Below, one piece after another: positions 15,409 to 23,068 of a DNA stretch of 34,541 nt. How positions within the stretch are numbered: the stretch's first letter is position 1; every line of letters starts with the position of its first letter. Under the pieces are notes generated by a model, which saw only the letters and a list, made by a program, of their open reading frames with translations, did no database searches and was not told the DNA's origin. Origin of the DNA: Gammaproteobacteria bacterium (GTDB lineage Bacteria; Pseudomonadota; Gammaproteobacteria; Pseudomonadales; Pseudohongiellaceae); NCBI GenBank assembly GCA_947458495.1, contig CANHAR010000003.1, positions 1 through 34,541 of the forward strand, in the 5' to 3' direction. A program made the position numbers and the translations under genes.

Positions 15409-17172
15409 ATGAGTCAGCGTTACTGGGAATTTTCGCGGTTAACCGTTGTGTTCACGTTGTCACTGACCATCCTGGCGGGCTGCGTCCCCGCCACTAAAGA
15501 CGTGGATAGTCAGGCTGTTGCTCCCCATCTTGAGTGGCTGGCGTTTCGGGTGCGAAGTGACGCCAACGTATCATTAAATGCTGATACCGGCTGGGCCGCG
15601 CCAGAGAATTCAGCGGCGGATACTCAGTATGACCAACCGTTCCGCTTCAGGATTCAGGTCAGATCAACAGTGTCGCCCCCCGAAGGCCATTTGCTACGTC
15701 TGCAATACCGCCACAATGGTGAGACATGGCACCCACTTGGGTTTGCGAGGTTTCCGTATCCTGATTTTGCGACACCGGTTGTGTCTGTCATTGCTACCGA
15801 GGCTTACACACATGGTGAGGAAACCGAGCGGCTGCTGGGCGCGGCCGATCTGCCATGGGATGACGGTGCCGGCGTTAATGCGGTAGATTCGACACCGGTC
15901 TGGCGAACAACAAATGATGCGCTGGAATGGGAGTGGCCATTAGTAATCAGGCGTTTCTCCGATGGTCCAAGCTTTGCTGAAGACGGCGATATTGTTGAGT
16001 TGAGAGTGGTGGACGGGCAGGGACGTGCGCTGGCAGGACAGCAAAGCACCGAAATACGTCTGACCGCTGCGCCCGGACACTTGGGCGGTACGTTTATTGA
16101 AACGCCTAATCGTATTGGCCCGTATCAGTCTGCGGCGGGTCATTTGTATTTTTTTATGGAGCCAGCGGAAACCGACAACTGGTTTATGGCGGTGAAGTCC
16201 ACGGATGCCGGGCAATCATGGCGCGAAGTTGATGGCAACAAGCGCCCGTATACTGGTGACCTTGAGAGTGTCTCGTCGGCGCAAACAGGATCCGTGATTC
16301 ATTTGATTCATCAGGTCAGTCGCGAAGTGTTCTACCATGCTTTTCAAATGGATGATGCCGGATCCGCGCAAGGTCAGTGGCTTGTCACCGATGAGAGCAT
16401 CGCGACACCTGACGAGCCGCCAACGCAGTTTGCAGATCTGGTGGCCCGCAGCGATGGCAGTCTGGTGACGCTGTACGGCGGCGCTCAACGCCTGTTTATG
16501 CAGAGTCGCTCTGCACAAGGCGTTTGGGGTCAGCCGCAGGAGATTGACAGCGATGTGCCGCCCGGCTTGTCAGGGCCGGTGATGGCGATTGCTGCAGATG
16601 ACACCATCACCATGGCGTATACGGGGCGCGATGGTAGCGGATTTGTGCGTCATCTTCGTGCGGATGGTTCGTTGTCGGCACGGCAAGCGTTCTCTGCCAA
16701 TCTGGGTACAAGCGATGATCAGAACGGCGCTATTGTTCCCATGGTGGTGTTCGCGGAAACCGGGGAAACCGTGCTGATTTATCGCGAGCAGACGGGGTTT
16801 TTGTTTGAACGACGCTTTTCCAGTGATGGTCTGTTATCAGCGCCGGTGCAGGTCGCACAGAATACGGTCATTACCAATGCCGTAGACTCTGAGCAAGTGG
16901 GTGCAGATCTGATTTTGCATGATTCACGTTTGCATCTGCTGTTTATTGATGCACAGTCGCGCTCGATTTTTTATACGCGCTCAAGTGCAATGGGCAACTG
17001 GTCAGCGCCGCAAGCGGTGGTTGAGAATATTCAGGCAGCGTGGGTACGCGGTTCTGTGCACCGCGACGCAGCGGGCAACCCGGTGTACGGTTTTGTCTTT
17101 GATGCCGGTTCTATGGGCGGATCTGGCTTTAATCGTTATCAGGCGTTACCGCTGCAGCCCGTTGCACAGTAA
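15409..17172 (+). CDS. Asp-box (sialidase/BNR-like) beta-propeller lipoprotein
   Basis: 587 residues. The N-terminus is a lipoprotein signal with lipobox LAGC (Cys25), and Val at +2 predicts the outer membrane. A beta-rich region of about 220 residues is followed by a run that looks like a propeller. It includes one clear Asp-box, STDAGQSWREV (DNA about 16198-16230), and further repeats with weaker Asp-box character (YTGRDGSGFVRHL, YTRSSAMGNWSAP). BNR propellers occur in sialidases, but the catalytic Arg triad and Asp are not obvious, so I do not claim sialidase activity. I start at ATG 15409 since only it gives a proper signal peptide; the in-frame ORF runs further upstream. It ends at the terminator shared with the next, convergent, operon. 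Confidence 0.7.
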   Translation: MSQRYWEFSRLTVVFTLSLTILAGCVPATKDVDSQAVAPHLEWLAFRVRSDANVSLNADTGWAAPENSAADTQYDQPFRFRIQVRSTVSPPEGHLLRLQYRHNGETWHPLGFARFPYPDFATPVVSVIATEAYTHGEETERLLGAADLPWDDGAGVNAVDSTPVWRTTNDALEWEWPLVIRRFSDGPSFAEDGDIVELRVVDGQGRALAGQQSTEIRLTAAPGHLGGTFIETPNRIGPYQSAAGHLYFFMEPAETDNWFMAVKSTDAGQSWREVDGNKRPYTGDLESVSSAQTGSVIHLIHQVSREVFYHAFQMDDAGSAQGQWLVTDESIATPDEPPTQFADLVARSDGSLVTLYGGAQRLFMQSRSAQGVWGQPQEIDSDVPPGLSGPVMAIAADDTITMAYTGRDGSGFVRHLRADGSLSARQAFSANLGTSDDQNGAIVPMVVFAETGETVLIYREQTGFLFERRFSSDGLLSAPVQVAQNTVITNAVDSEQVGADLILHDSRLHLLFIDAQSRSIFYTRSSAMGNWSAPQAVVENIQAAWVRGSVHRDAAGNPVYGFVFDAGSMGGSGFNRYQALPLQPVAQ

Positions 17173-17176
17173 AAAA

Positions 17177-17194
17177 GGCCACAATTTTGTGACC
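17177..17194. terminator. bidirectional intrinsic terminator between convergent genes
   Basis: GGCCACAA and TTGTGACC form an 8-bp stem with one mismatch and a 2-base loop. On the minus strand it is followed by six T (complement of 17171-17176), a strong U-tract for the regulator operon. On the plus strand the tail CTTTCTTT is weaker. Confidence 0.7.
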
Positions 17195-17215
17195 CTTTCT
17201 TTCACTGCCATATCA

Positions 17216-17506
17216 TCAGCCTTCAAGAAGCGCTTTCAGATAGGCCACATGCCTGGTAAAAGCGCGCCGTCCATCGGCGGTTAGTGCCACACGCGTGCGA
17301 GGCTTTTTACCTAAGAAGTCTTTTGTGACTGCAATGTATCCGGCCTTTTCAAGCGCGGTCAGATGTGTTGCCATGTTGCCGTCACTTGCGCTGATCAGTG
17401 CCTTCAGCGTGCTGAACTCCATCAATTCAGCCGAGCTCAGAGCATTCAGGATCGATGTTATGCGCAGTCGGGTTGACTGGTGAATCACTTCATCCGGGCC
17501 TTCCAT
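17216..17506 (-). CDS. winged-helix transcriptional regulator (HTH_34/ArsR-like)
   Basis: 96 residues, the size of a single winged-helix domain. It reads STRLRITSILNALSSAELMEF, then TLKALISASDGNMATHLTALEKAGYI with the recognition helix, and the wing FLGKKPRTRVALTADGRRAFTRH. This is the pattern of HTH_34/ArsR-type proteins that lack a sensing domain of their own. ATG 17506 has GGAG upstream. Its first base is the last base of the previous gene's stop (TAATG), so it is coupled to the membrane protein, which probably senses or sequesters. A longer upstream frame exists but lies inside the membrane protein gene. Confidence 0.85.
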   Translation of the reverse strand: MEGPDEVIHQSTRLRITSILNALSSAELMEFSTLKALISASDGNMATHLTALEKAGYIAVTKDFLGKKPRTRVALTADGRRAFTRHVAYLKALLEG

Positions 17507-18087
17507 TACACTCTCCTCAGCCACAGGCCGCCAGCAATCAGACTGCCGCCGCCAGCAACGCCCATCCACAGTGAATAGTAATGTTCGATGTTGAAAAAAC
17601 CAAACAGGATTGCCAGTGCGGTGATCGCGCCTATCCAGAACAGTCTCATCCCGATCCACACACCAACACCCATGTAAGTGCATGCCCAGAACAGAGAAAT
17701 CAATGCGTTGAACTGTCGGGCATCCAAAGGCCAGACGATGCTTACCATTGCCACAAAAAATGCCAGTACCACACCTTGTGAAACGCCCATGCGCATGGCG
17801 ACCTGCGCCGATTGGCCTGCTTGGTTGGTGTCACGTGCGCCTCGTCGTTTTGCTTGCACGCTGGCCAGCACGATTGTCAGTGTGGTGCCGGTGAGGATGC
17901 CAACAAGCCAGGCCATATCAGCAAGTGCCGGGGCAAACTGGGTCGTTGAGTTGGCTACCAGCCATACCATTCCCCACAATATTAAAAAGGGGGCGGCGTC
18001 ACCGTAGCCATGGAGTTTGTCAACGCGCGATCGTGCATCATTGATGTCTGACAGTGCCTGGGCAGCTTCGTCTCGGCTGATTTGCAT
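17506..18087 (-). CDS. membrane protein coupled to the winged-helix regulator
   Basis: 193 residues. A short soluble N-terminal segment of about 35 residues (MQISRDEAAQALSDINDARSRVDKLHGY) is followed by about five or six hydrophobic helices (roughly 33-55, 58-80, 103-125, 128-150, 152-165 and 168-185). It is a typical uncharacterised partner protein of small winged-helix regulators. The start at 18087 is supported by AGGAGAC upstream; the longer frame to 18156 would begin inside the promoter. The stop overlaps the regulator start by one base. It is probably an inner-membrane sensor or binder for the regulator, by analogy with similar pairs, not from direct evidence. Confidence 0.75.
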   Translation of the reverse strand: MQISRDEAAQALSDINDARSRVDKLHGYGDAAPFLILWGMVWLVANSTTQFAPALADMAWLVGILTGTTLTIVLASVQAKRRGARDTNQAGQSAQVAMRMGVSQGVVLAFFVAMVSIVWPLDARQFNALISLFWACTYMGVGVWIGMRLFWIGAITALAILFGFFNIEHYYSLWMGVAGGGSLIAGGLWLRRV

Positions 18088-18127
18088 AAGATGTCTCCTG
18101 TGTGTTTGGGGTAGTTTGTGTTGAGAT

Positions 18128-18185
18128 ATTAACTTTTTGAATCTGTTGAAAGTCAATATGGAGAGTACTTTCTAACAAAGAGTAC
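18128..18185 (-). promoter_or_regulatory. promoter and inverted repeat of the wHTH/membrane operon
   Basis: On the minus strand TTGACT (18156-18151) and GTTAAT (18133-18128) are 17 bases apart, a fair -35/-10 pair. It gives a leader of about 30 bases to ATG 18087. Just upstream an imperfect dyad runs 18165-18185, with perfect ends GTACT and AGTAC. It could be the operator of the regulator in this operon. Confidence 0.4.
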
Positions 18186-18210
18186 AATCTGTCAATAATT
18201 ATTTCTGCCT

Positions 18211-18238
18211 TTGACAAGCACTGATAAAGGAATAGACT
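18211..18238 (+). promoter_or_regulatory. promoter candidate for 18281-19190
   Basis: A perfect -35 hexamer TTGACA (18211-18216) is followed 16 bases later by TAGACT (18233-18238), which matches the -10 consensus at four of six positions. It reads toward the small secreted ORF and the CBS gene. Confidence 0.4.
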
Positions 18239-18280
18239 GAACTCGCAGGTGCAGGTCTCTCACAACGGCAGGATGAGCTG

Positions 18281-18580
18281 GTGATTAGAACGTCGGTACA
18301 CAGGGTGATTGTGTTTAGCATGGCTTTGCTGTGCCTGGTGTCGTTTGCCAACGCCGAATATTTTGGACCACAAAGCACTGAGGAAGTCACACACTATTCC
18401 ACCACTGACGACTACATCTGTTCCAGAGCGACATCAGATGACAGGACGGATATCCCTTCACAAGAGATATTCACACCTGCTCATCAGGGTTGCTCTTCCC
18501 CTCCGCTTCACCCGGTACACCCGGTTTTATCGCAACGCTCCACCTCTTGGAAAATACGCGGTCCGCCCTCGCAGTTCTGA
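18281..18580 (+). CDS. possible small secreted protein
   Basis: A 99-residue frame from GTG 18281, preceded by GGAT/GAG-rich sequence at about 18271. It opens with a convincing signal peptide: basic start, hydrophobic core VIVFSMALLCLVSF, and AxA cleavage after ANA (about residue 25). The mature part begins EYFGPQSTEEVTHYSTTDDYIC and then becomes Pro/Ser/His-rich without recognisable fold. It has two cysteines near residues 47 and 70. The second half may be an out-of-frame extension of a shorter original gene. No family is recognised. The AxA site and promoter are the reasons to keep it. Confidence 0.4.
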   Translation: MIRTSVHRVIVFSMALLCLVSFANAEYFGPQSTEEVTHYSTTDDYICSRATSDDRTDIPSQEIFTPAHQGCSSPPLHPVHPVLSQRSTSWKIRGPPSQF

Positions 18581-18629
18581 ACTGACTTGGCGATTACCAA
18601 CTATTTTTGCAATTTGTGAGGAGTACGCT

Positions 18630-19190
18630 ATGCATACGATCAGTCTATTTCCCGTTAACCGTGTTGCCCACATGGTGCAGCCTGATGAGTTTAACGACCT
18701 TGATATGAATTCCCCGGCCACCGAGTTTTTTACGGATTTTAAGAAACACAGACCCTTGACGATTGAAAGTTCGACTCTTGCGGTCGACGTGGAATCGCTG
18801 ATGCGAAAGGCGCATGTGCGCATGAAGCTGGTGGTGGATGTGGACAATGAGTTTGTTGGCACCATCAGCACGGAGGAACTCAGCGAACAGCACTTTATGA
18901 TCCGAATCGCTAACGGTGAGCGCCTTGCCGACATCACCGTCAGCGATATGATGTGCCCCAAACACGAACTGCTTGCGCTGGATATTGAAGAACTGCAGCA
19001 GTCCACCATCAGGGACATTATTACGGCTCTGCAGCGTTCTGGGCAGCAGCATTGTCTGGTGGTCGACCGGCACAACGATCATATTCGTGGGCTGATTTCA
19101 GCCAGCGATGTGGCGCGCCGGCTGCATATGCCCATCAAGATAGAAAAAGTCCCGACCTTTGTTGATATATTCAGGTCAATCAGGAGATAG
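18630..19190 (+). CDS. CBS-domain pair protein
   Basis: 186 residues consisting almost entirely of a tandem CBS (Bateman) module after a 30-residue N-terminal segment. CBS1 covers about residues 40-110 (RPLTIESSTLAVDVESLMRK in pattern, then LVVDVDNEFVGTISTEEL), and CBS2 about 115-180 (VSDMMCPKHELLALDIEEL, then HCLVVDRHNDHIRGLISASDVARRL). Stand-alone CBS proteins bind adenine nucleotides and regulate partners. The start at 18630 has GAGGAG directly upstream; the long frame into 18309 is not coding. A TrmH-family gene follows after 16 bases, and the pair may be co-transcribed. Confidence 0.85.
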   Translation: MHTISLFPVNRVAHMVQPDEFNDLDMNSPATEFFTDFKKHRPLTIESSTLAVDVESLMRKAHVRMKLVVDVDNEFVGTISTEELSEQHFMIRIANGERLADITVSDMMCPKHELLALDIEELQQSTIRDIITALQRSGQQHCLVVDRHNDHIRGLISASDVARRLHMPIKIEKVPTFVDIFRSIRR

Positions 19191-19206
19191 GCTAAGTGAG
19201 CGGCGG

Positions 19207-19743
19207 ATGCCAGACAAGCAGAGTGTTCTGATCGGATTGATCGATCCCAAAAGCCCCGCCAATGTCGGGGCTGTGATGCGCGCCGCCGGGTGTTATCGGG
19301 CAGATAGTGTTCGATACACCGGCGAGCGCTTTGGGCGTGCAGCCCGGTACCAGACAGATACCAAAAACATGGCAACAAAGATTCCGCTGCAGCAGGTTGA
19401 TTGCCTGCTGCAGGATCTGCCGCCGGCAGTAAAAGTTGTTTGTGTGGAGTTTGCTGAGGGCGCGCAGCCATTGCCGGGGTTTATCCACCCGGCGCATGCG
19501 CTGTACATTTTCGGGCCGGAAGACAGCTCAATTTCTCAGGACATCATCAACAGGGCTGATGCTGTTGTCTACGTCCCCACGGTGGGCTGCATGAATCTGG
19601 CCGCCAGCGTCAATGTGCTGCTGTACGACCGGCTTAGCAAAGCTGCCGGATCACCTGTGGGTCATCACACGCTTGTCAGTGACGAGGATTTGATAAAAAG
19701 CAGTCGGGATGTTAATAATCGCCTGACCGTAAATCGCCAGTGA
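19207..19743 (+). CDS. TrmH/SpoU family RNA methyltransferase
   Basis: 178 residues with the SPOUT knot motifs: motif 1 PKSPANVGAVMRAAGC (residues about 14-29, with the catalytic Asn/Arg pattern), motif 2 YIFGPEDSSIS, and motif 3 VPTVGCMNLAASVNVLLYD. It methylates a ribose in tRNA or rRNA, but the position cannot be told from sequence. The start used is ATG 19207. The frame is open to 19159, inside the CBS gene, so the exact start is uncertain. It lies between the CBS gene and an exported cyclase, all on the plus strand. Confidence 0.85.
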   Translation: MPDKQSVLIGLIDPKSPANVGAVMRAAGCYRADSVRYTGERFGRAARYQTDTKNMATKIPLQQVDCLLQDLPPAVKVVCVEFAEGAQPLPGFIHPAHALYIFGPEDSSISQDIINRADAVVYVPTVGCMNLAASVNVLLYDRLSKAAGSPVGHHTLVSDEDLIKSSRDVNNRLTVNRQ

Positions 19744-19755
19744 CAAGGAAAAATA

Positions 19756-20694
19756 ATGAACAAAAATAACGCTGCATTGCTATGTTTGAGCCTGGCCGCT
19801 GCCAGTCTGTCAGCCCCTGTGCTGTCACAGGACTGGGTGCCCTCGCGTTACGGTGCAGATGACAGGATTGGTGCAGCAAACAATCTCAGCACGGACATCG
19901 TTGTGGATGCCGCCCGCCTGATCACCACGGGCAAGGTGTATTCGCTGGGTGTGGAAACTGCAGAAGATTCACCCGCCTATGGCACTCGCACCTTTACCAT
20001 CGACATTATTGCGTCCGGCGCAACTGTGCCGGTTGGTACCGATGTGGTGACGTCCAATGACGAGCGGGTGACCACCAGTTTTGGAATAGGATCCCAAATT
20101 GACGGTCTGGGGCATCTCGGCATTGGCAATCAGTACTACAACGGTCTGACCAGCGAGCAGATTGTTGCCGACGGCGGACTGGCCGAGCTGGGAACGCACA
20201 CCATTCCACCCATTGTGACTCGCGGCGTGTTGCTGGATATGACCAGGCACTTCGGCGTCAACATGGTTAGTGAAGGTACGGCATTTAACCGTGCTGAAAT
20301 CGAGGCGGCCGCCAGCGCTCAGGGCATTCAGATCCGATCAGGCGATGTGGTGTTGTTCCACACTGGGTGGATGCAGTTGCTGGGCACCGATAACCAGCGG
20401 TTCATCTCTGTGCAGCCGGGTGTGGGCGTGGAGGGCGCAGAATATCTTGCTGACCTTGGGGTGGTCGCCATTGGTGCGGACACGCCGGCCCTGGAAGTGA
20501 TTCCTTTTGAAAATCCCCAGCGTGTGTTTGCGGTGCACCAGACTTTGTTGGCCAAGGAAGGGGTCTACATTTTGGAAAGCATGAACACTGCTGAGCTTGC
20601 GGCAGACAGTGTTCATGAATTTATGTTTGTGCTCGGGCAGCCAAAATTCAAAGGTGCGGTACAAACAGTGATTAATCCGATCGCCATTCGCTAA
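19756..20694 (+). CDS. exported cyclase-family protein (kynurenine formamidase-like)
   Basis: 312 residues. A signal peptide (residues 1-25, ending APVLSQ) leads to a cyclase/formamidase domain (PF04199 type). The opening SRYGADDRIGAANNLS, the strand pattern DVVLFHTGW and the segment GVVAIGADTPALEVIP are family features. The usual metal motif HxGTHxDxxxH is altered here: the aligned segment is GIGSQIDGLGH, keeping the Asp and last His but with Gly and Gln for the first two His. GNQYYNG follows, as in the GTQxDGLxH subgroup. It should act in the periplasm, hydrolysing a formamide or lactone-like bond; the substrate is unknown. It ends at the shared terminator. Confidence 0.8.
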   Translation: MNKNNAALLCLSLAAASLSAPVLSQDWVPSRYGADDRIGAANNLSTDIVVDAARLITTGKVYSLGVETAEDSPAYGTRTFTIDIIASGATVPVGTDVVTSNDERVTTSFGIGSQIDGLGHLGIGNQYYNGLTSEQIVADGGLAELGTHTIPPIVTRGVLLDMTRHFGVNMVSEGTAFNRAEIEAAASAQGIQIRSGDVVLFHTGWMQLLGTDNQRFISVQPGVGVEGAEYLADLGVVAIGADTPALEVIPFENPQRVFAVHQTLLAKEGVYILESMNTAELAADSVHEFMFVLGQPKFKGAVQTVINPIAIR

Positions 20695-20696
20695 GG

Positions 20697-20725
20697 GTTT
20701 GTGCTCCCGGTGGGGGAGCTCAAAC
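20697..20725. terminator. bidirectional terminator hairpin
   Basis: GTTTG, one base, GCTCCC pairs with GGGAGC, one base, CAAAC around a small G-rich loop. It lies between the convergent cyclase and membrane-protein genes and includes the latter's stop codon. Neither flank has a long T run. Confidence 0.5.
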
Positions 20726-21397
20726 AGCGTTATCGTCAATCGGCTGTTGGTGCTCGTCGACAACAACATTACCGGTTATCGACAGATACAGGGCCGCAAA
20801 CGACGCCTTGATCCACATGATGGCCGGAAACACACCCACCAGCAGCAAAGCCAGGCCAGCGAAGAATATGAAGATCGACACAAAGCCAAGCGCAAATATC
20901 TTAAACGCATGACCACGAGTGATTCTCCAGCTTGCCTCTACCGCCGCAATCGGATCAAGCCCTTCATCCATGACCAGATAAGACACAAAGGCCAGTCGAC
21001 AGGCCACATAAATGCCTGGGATCAAAAACACGATCAAACCAATACCAATCAGTCCAAAGGTTAACAGTGATGCAAGCACCACGTTGATATAGTTTTTGAA
21101 GCCATCAAAAATGCGCTTCACTTCGACCTGGTCGCCACGAACGGCTTTTACAAAGATCATGTCGGCGCCGTAGTTCACGATCGGGTACAGCAGCAACGCG
21201 TAGGCGGTGCTCAAAAATTGCAGCAAGGTATCGAACTCTTCGCCATCCAGTTCAAGCGGCGCCATAAACACCACTACCACCAAGACTGCCAGGAACAACA
21301 CCAGAAAGTTGTTCTTTATGCTTTTCCAGCCATACGCAAGCGCACTGCCAATGCCAGCTTTGGGCATGGGTTCCCGATCGTTCATCGTCTGATTCAT
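20720..21397 (-). CDS. uncharacterised multi-pass membrane protein
   Basis: 225 residues with about five or six hydrophobic helices. The sequence alternates long helices (FLVLFLAVLVVVVFMAPL, VVLASLLTFGLIGIGLIVFLIPGIYVA in pattern) with a conserved-looking FVSYLVMDEGLDPIAAVEASWRITRGHAF segment. That last pattern is shared with the bacterial DUF975/glycerophosphodiesterase-membrane-domain type proteins, whose role is unknown. I use ATG 21397, which has GGAG six to seven bases upstream; ATG 21409 would put that sequence inside the gene. It is divergent from the 7TM-LuxR gene and shares its operator region, so it may be a target of that regulator. Confidence 0.7.
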   Translation of the reverse strand: MNQTMNDREPMPKAGIGSALAYGWKSIKNNFLVLFLAVLVVVVFMAPLELDGEEFDTLLQFLSTAYALLLYPIVNYGADMIFVKAVRGDQVEVKRIFDGFKNYINVVLASLLTFGLIGIGLIVFLIPGIYVACRLAFVSYLVMDEGLDPIAAVEASWRITRGHAFKIFALGFVSIFIFFAGLALLLVGVFPAIMWIKASFAALYLSITGNVVVDEHQQPIDDNAV

Positions 21398-21477
21398 ACT
21401 GTGCTCCATAGAGTGGGTAAACGGATTGATGATTCACTCTTGAAGCGGAAAGTAGCCTCGTCGCCTGCAAATGCAAA

Positions 21478-21546
21478 CCTACCAAGGTAGTGTTTTGCAG
21501 ATTCCTACTTTGGTAGGGCACTGGTTTGTGATGCGGGTGGTATATT
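21478..21546 (+). promoter_or_regulatory. divergent operator region with two palindromes and LuxR-gene promoter
   Basis: Two related 14-bp palindrome-like sites, 21478-21491 and 21504-21517, share CCTAC...GGTAG and have centres 26 bp apart. A good -10, TATATT (21541-21546), lies downstream with no recognisable -35 at the right distance. If transcription starts near 21553, the nearer palindrome is centred at about -42, the position from which LuxR-type activators work. The second is at about -68. The farther palindrome is placed to serve the divergent gene. Confidence 0.6.
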
Positions 21547-21591
21547 TTGGCCATAAAGACACCGTTCCACTGACGACATCCTGGCAGCTGC

Positions 21592-22524
21592 ATGCTCAAT
21601 TACGACAACATCAATTTCGACACTCTGCCGCTTTGGTTGAGCTTTGTCTTGTGCCTGTCGATGACCGCGGGCGGCTTGCTGATACTGTTCCGATTCCATC
21701 AGACGCGAAAAAGCAGCAGCTTCCAATATCTGCAAATTTTCCTGATCTTGCTGTATGTCTATGGCTATTACAGTTTGTGGAGCGGGATTCTGTTGTCGGG
21801 TTTTATGCAGATCGAAAATGTTCAACGGGTTGCATTGCTGCTGGCGCAAATGGGCGCACCCTTTTTGATGGTGAGTCTGACCATGTTGTTGGTATGGGCA
21901 GCCCGGCTGCAAAAACGGCCAGTGATGCCCGTGCTGCTGTTGACCGCCGTCTCCAGTGCCGTGGTCGTGTTAGCGCTGGTCTGGTGGGGTTGGTCGCTGG
22001 CAGACAGCCTCTCCAGCCTTGGGTCCGTTGTGGCCATGACCAGTACGCTGGCATTGCTGGGGGTGTTACTGAGTGGAAAGCAGCCATTCATCAGTCGACT
22101 CGGCAAGCGATGGCTGATGATGCTGATTTTTGCCTCCGGCATTATTCATCTGTTTGTATTCACGCCACTGACTGCCTATCAACATTTTAATGGTGTGTTT
22201 GCGTTTCTGTTTTATCTATTTAATACCGCAATGGTTGTTGTCTATTGTTATGAAGCGACAGAAGAAACGGCACCACCCTCGTTGCCGCTGGACGACATAT
22301 TGCATCGCTATGGCATCAGTAAACGAGAAGCCGACGTGCTGCGTGGCATTTATGCCGGGCAAACCAACCAGGAGATTGCCAACCAATTGTTTATCTCATT
22401 GCAGACCGTCAAGGATCATTCATCGCGCATTTATCAGAAGACCTTCGTCAAAAACCGGGCGCAATTGACCACACTGATTCGTGAGAGCCAGAATAACCAT
22501 CCTGGTGTATCAATCAGGTCCTGA
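21592..22524 (+). CDS. membrane-embedded LuxR-type transcriptional regulator (7TM plus HTH)
   Basis: 310 residues. Residues 1-225 hold about seven hydrophobic helices (roughly 12-32, 45-65, 78-100, 108-130, 138-155, 170-190 and 200-222). The C-terminus is a full LuxR/GerE helix-turn-helix: YGISKREADVLRGIYAGQTNQEIANQLFISLQTVKDHSSRIYQK in pattern, residues about 240-290. The protein is a one-component regulator working from the inner membrane, so DNA binding must occur at the membrane. It has no kinase or receiver domain. Its own upstream region has two palindromes that are candidate sites. The next gene is a small PspB-like protein 216 bases downstream. The signal is unknown. Confidence 0.85.
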   Translation: MLNYDNINFDTLPLWLSFVLCLSMTAGGLLILFRFHQTRKSSSFQYLQIFLILLYVYGYYSLWSGILLSGFMQIENVQRVALLLAQMGAPFLMVSLTMLLVWAARLQKRPVMPVLLLTAVSSAVVVLALVWWGWSLADSLSSLGSVVAMTSTLALLGVLLSGKQPFISRLGKRWLMMLIFASGIIHLFVFTPLTAYQHFNGVFAFLFYLFNTAMVVVYCYEATEETAPPSLPLDDILHRYGISKREADVLRGIYAGQTNQEIANQLFISLQTVKDHSSRIYQKTFVKNRAQLTTLIRESQNNHPGVSIRS

Positions 22525-22740
22525 CCTTTGAAGGGAAAGAGGTCAGTATGGGTGCGATGTATTCAATGACTTACGGGCCATTGATATCTGGACAGGTGAG
22601 GCAGACCATCCGGAGCGGTGTGATTGGCAATAGACGGGCGTTAAACCGCAAAAACGGAGGCGGTCTGCTTAGCATCACACGCGGTGTCACACACGGGGTT
22701 TACACGCGGGGAAAGCGTGATTTTTTAAAAGGAAATAGGG
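22525..22740 (+). other. 216-base gap between the LuxR gene and the PspB-like gene
   Basis: A hairpin with arms CTGACC and GGTCAG (22521-22546) overlaps the LuxR stop and has no T tract. Near the end, three related segments (CACACGCGGTGT, CACACACGGGG, TACACGCGGGG; about 22676-22719) follow each other, the first containing a perfect small dyad ACAC/GTGT. They could be regulator sites. A 68-codon frame (22548-22754) has AGAGG upstream but a Gly/Arg-rich composition, so I do not count it as a gene. Confidence 0.3.
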
Positions 22741-22974
22741 ATGAACATATTTGACAATTTCTGGTTTTATATTGTGCTGATCGTGTTGATTACACAGTAT
22801 TTTGGATACCGCAAAGGCATGACAAAACTCGATCGCAAGGTCAGCAGCATCAGTGACAATGAGATTCAGAAGGAACTCGATAACGTTAAGCAGCGGCTGA
22901 TTGTGCTGGAACGCATCGTTACCGACAAAAATTATGACCTCAATGATGAGCTCAGCAAGATCAAAGGGTTGTAA
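22741..22974 (+). CDS. small PspB-like membrane protein
   Basis: 77 residues. One N-terminal transmembrane helix (residues about 6-22, FWFYIVLIVLITQYFGY) is followed by a charged segment ending in a coiled-coil-like helix, KELDNVKQRLIVLERIVTDKNYDLNDEL (about residues 43-70). This layout and the RLxxLERIVTD pattern match phage-shock protein B (PspB) and related small envelope-stress proteins. PspA and PspC are not nearby, so I name it PspB-like only. The ribosome binding site AGGAAATAGGG is strong. It precedes the 719-residue EF-hand protein by about 95 bases. Confidence 0.6.
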   Translation: MNIFDNFWFYIVLIVLITQYFGYRKGMTKLDRKVSSISDNEIQKELDNVKQRLIVLERIVTDKNYDLNDELSKIKGL

Positions 22975-23068
22975 GTTCCGTCTGACAGAATTGGGTGACT
23001 GTCAAGCTTGGTGGCAGATGCAGCATGCATTACTATCCGGGCGATAACATCACGTTGGAGCTCACACT

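Noticed and set aside
15409-17172. Calling the Asp-box lipoprotein a sialidase
   Set aside because: Only one good Asp-box and no recognisable catalytic Arg triad or Tyr/Glu pair; many BNR propellers are not sialidases.
22548-22754. 68-codon ORF after the LuxR gene, with AGAGG upstream
   Set aside because: Gly/Arg-rich without pattern, overlaps the PspB-like start, and better explained by the repeat-containing gap.
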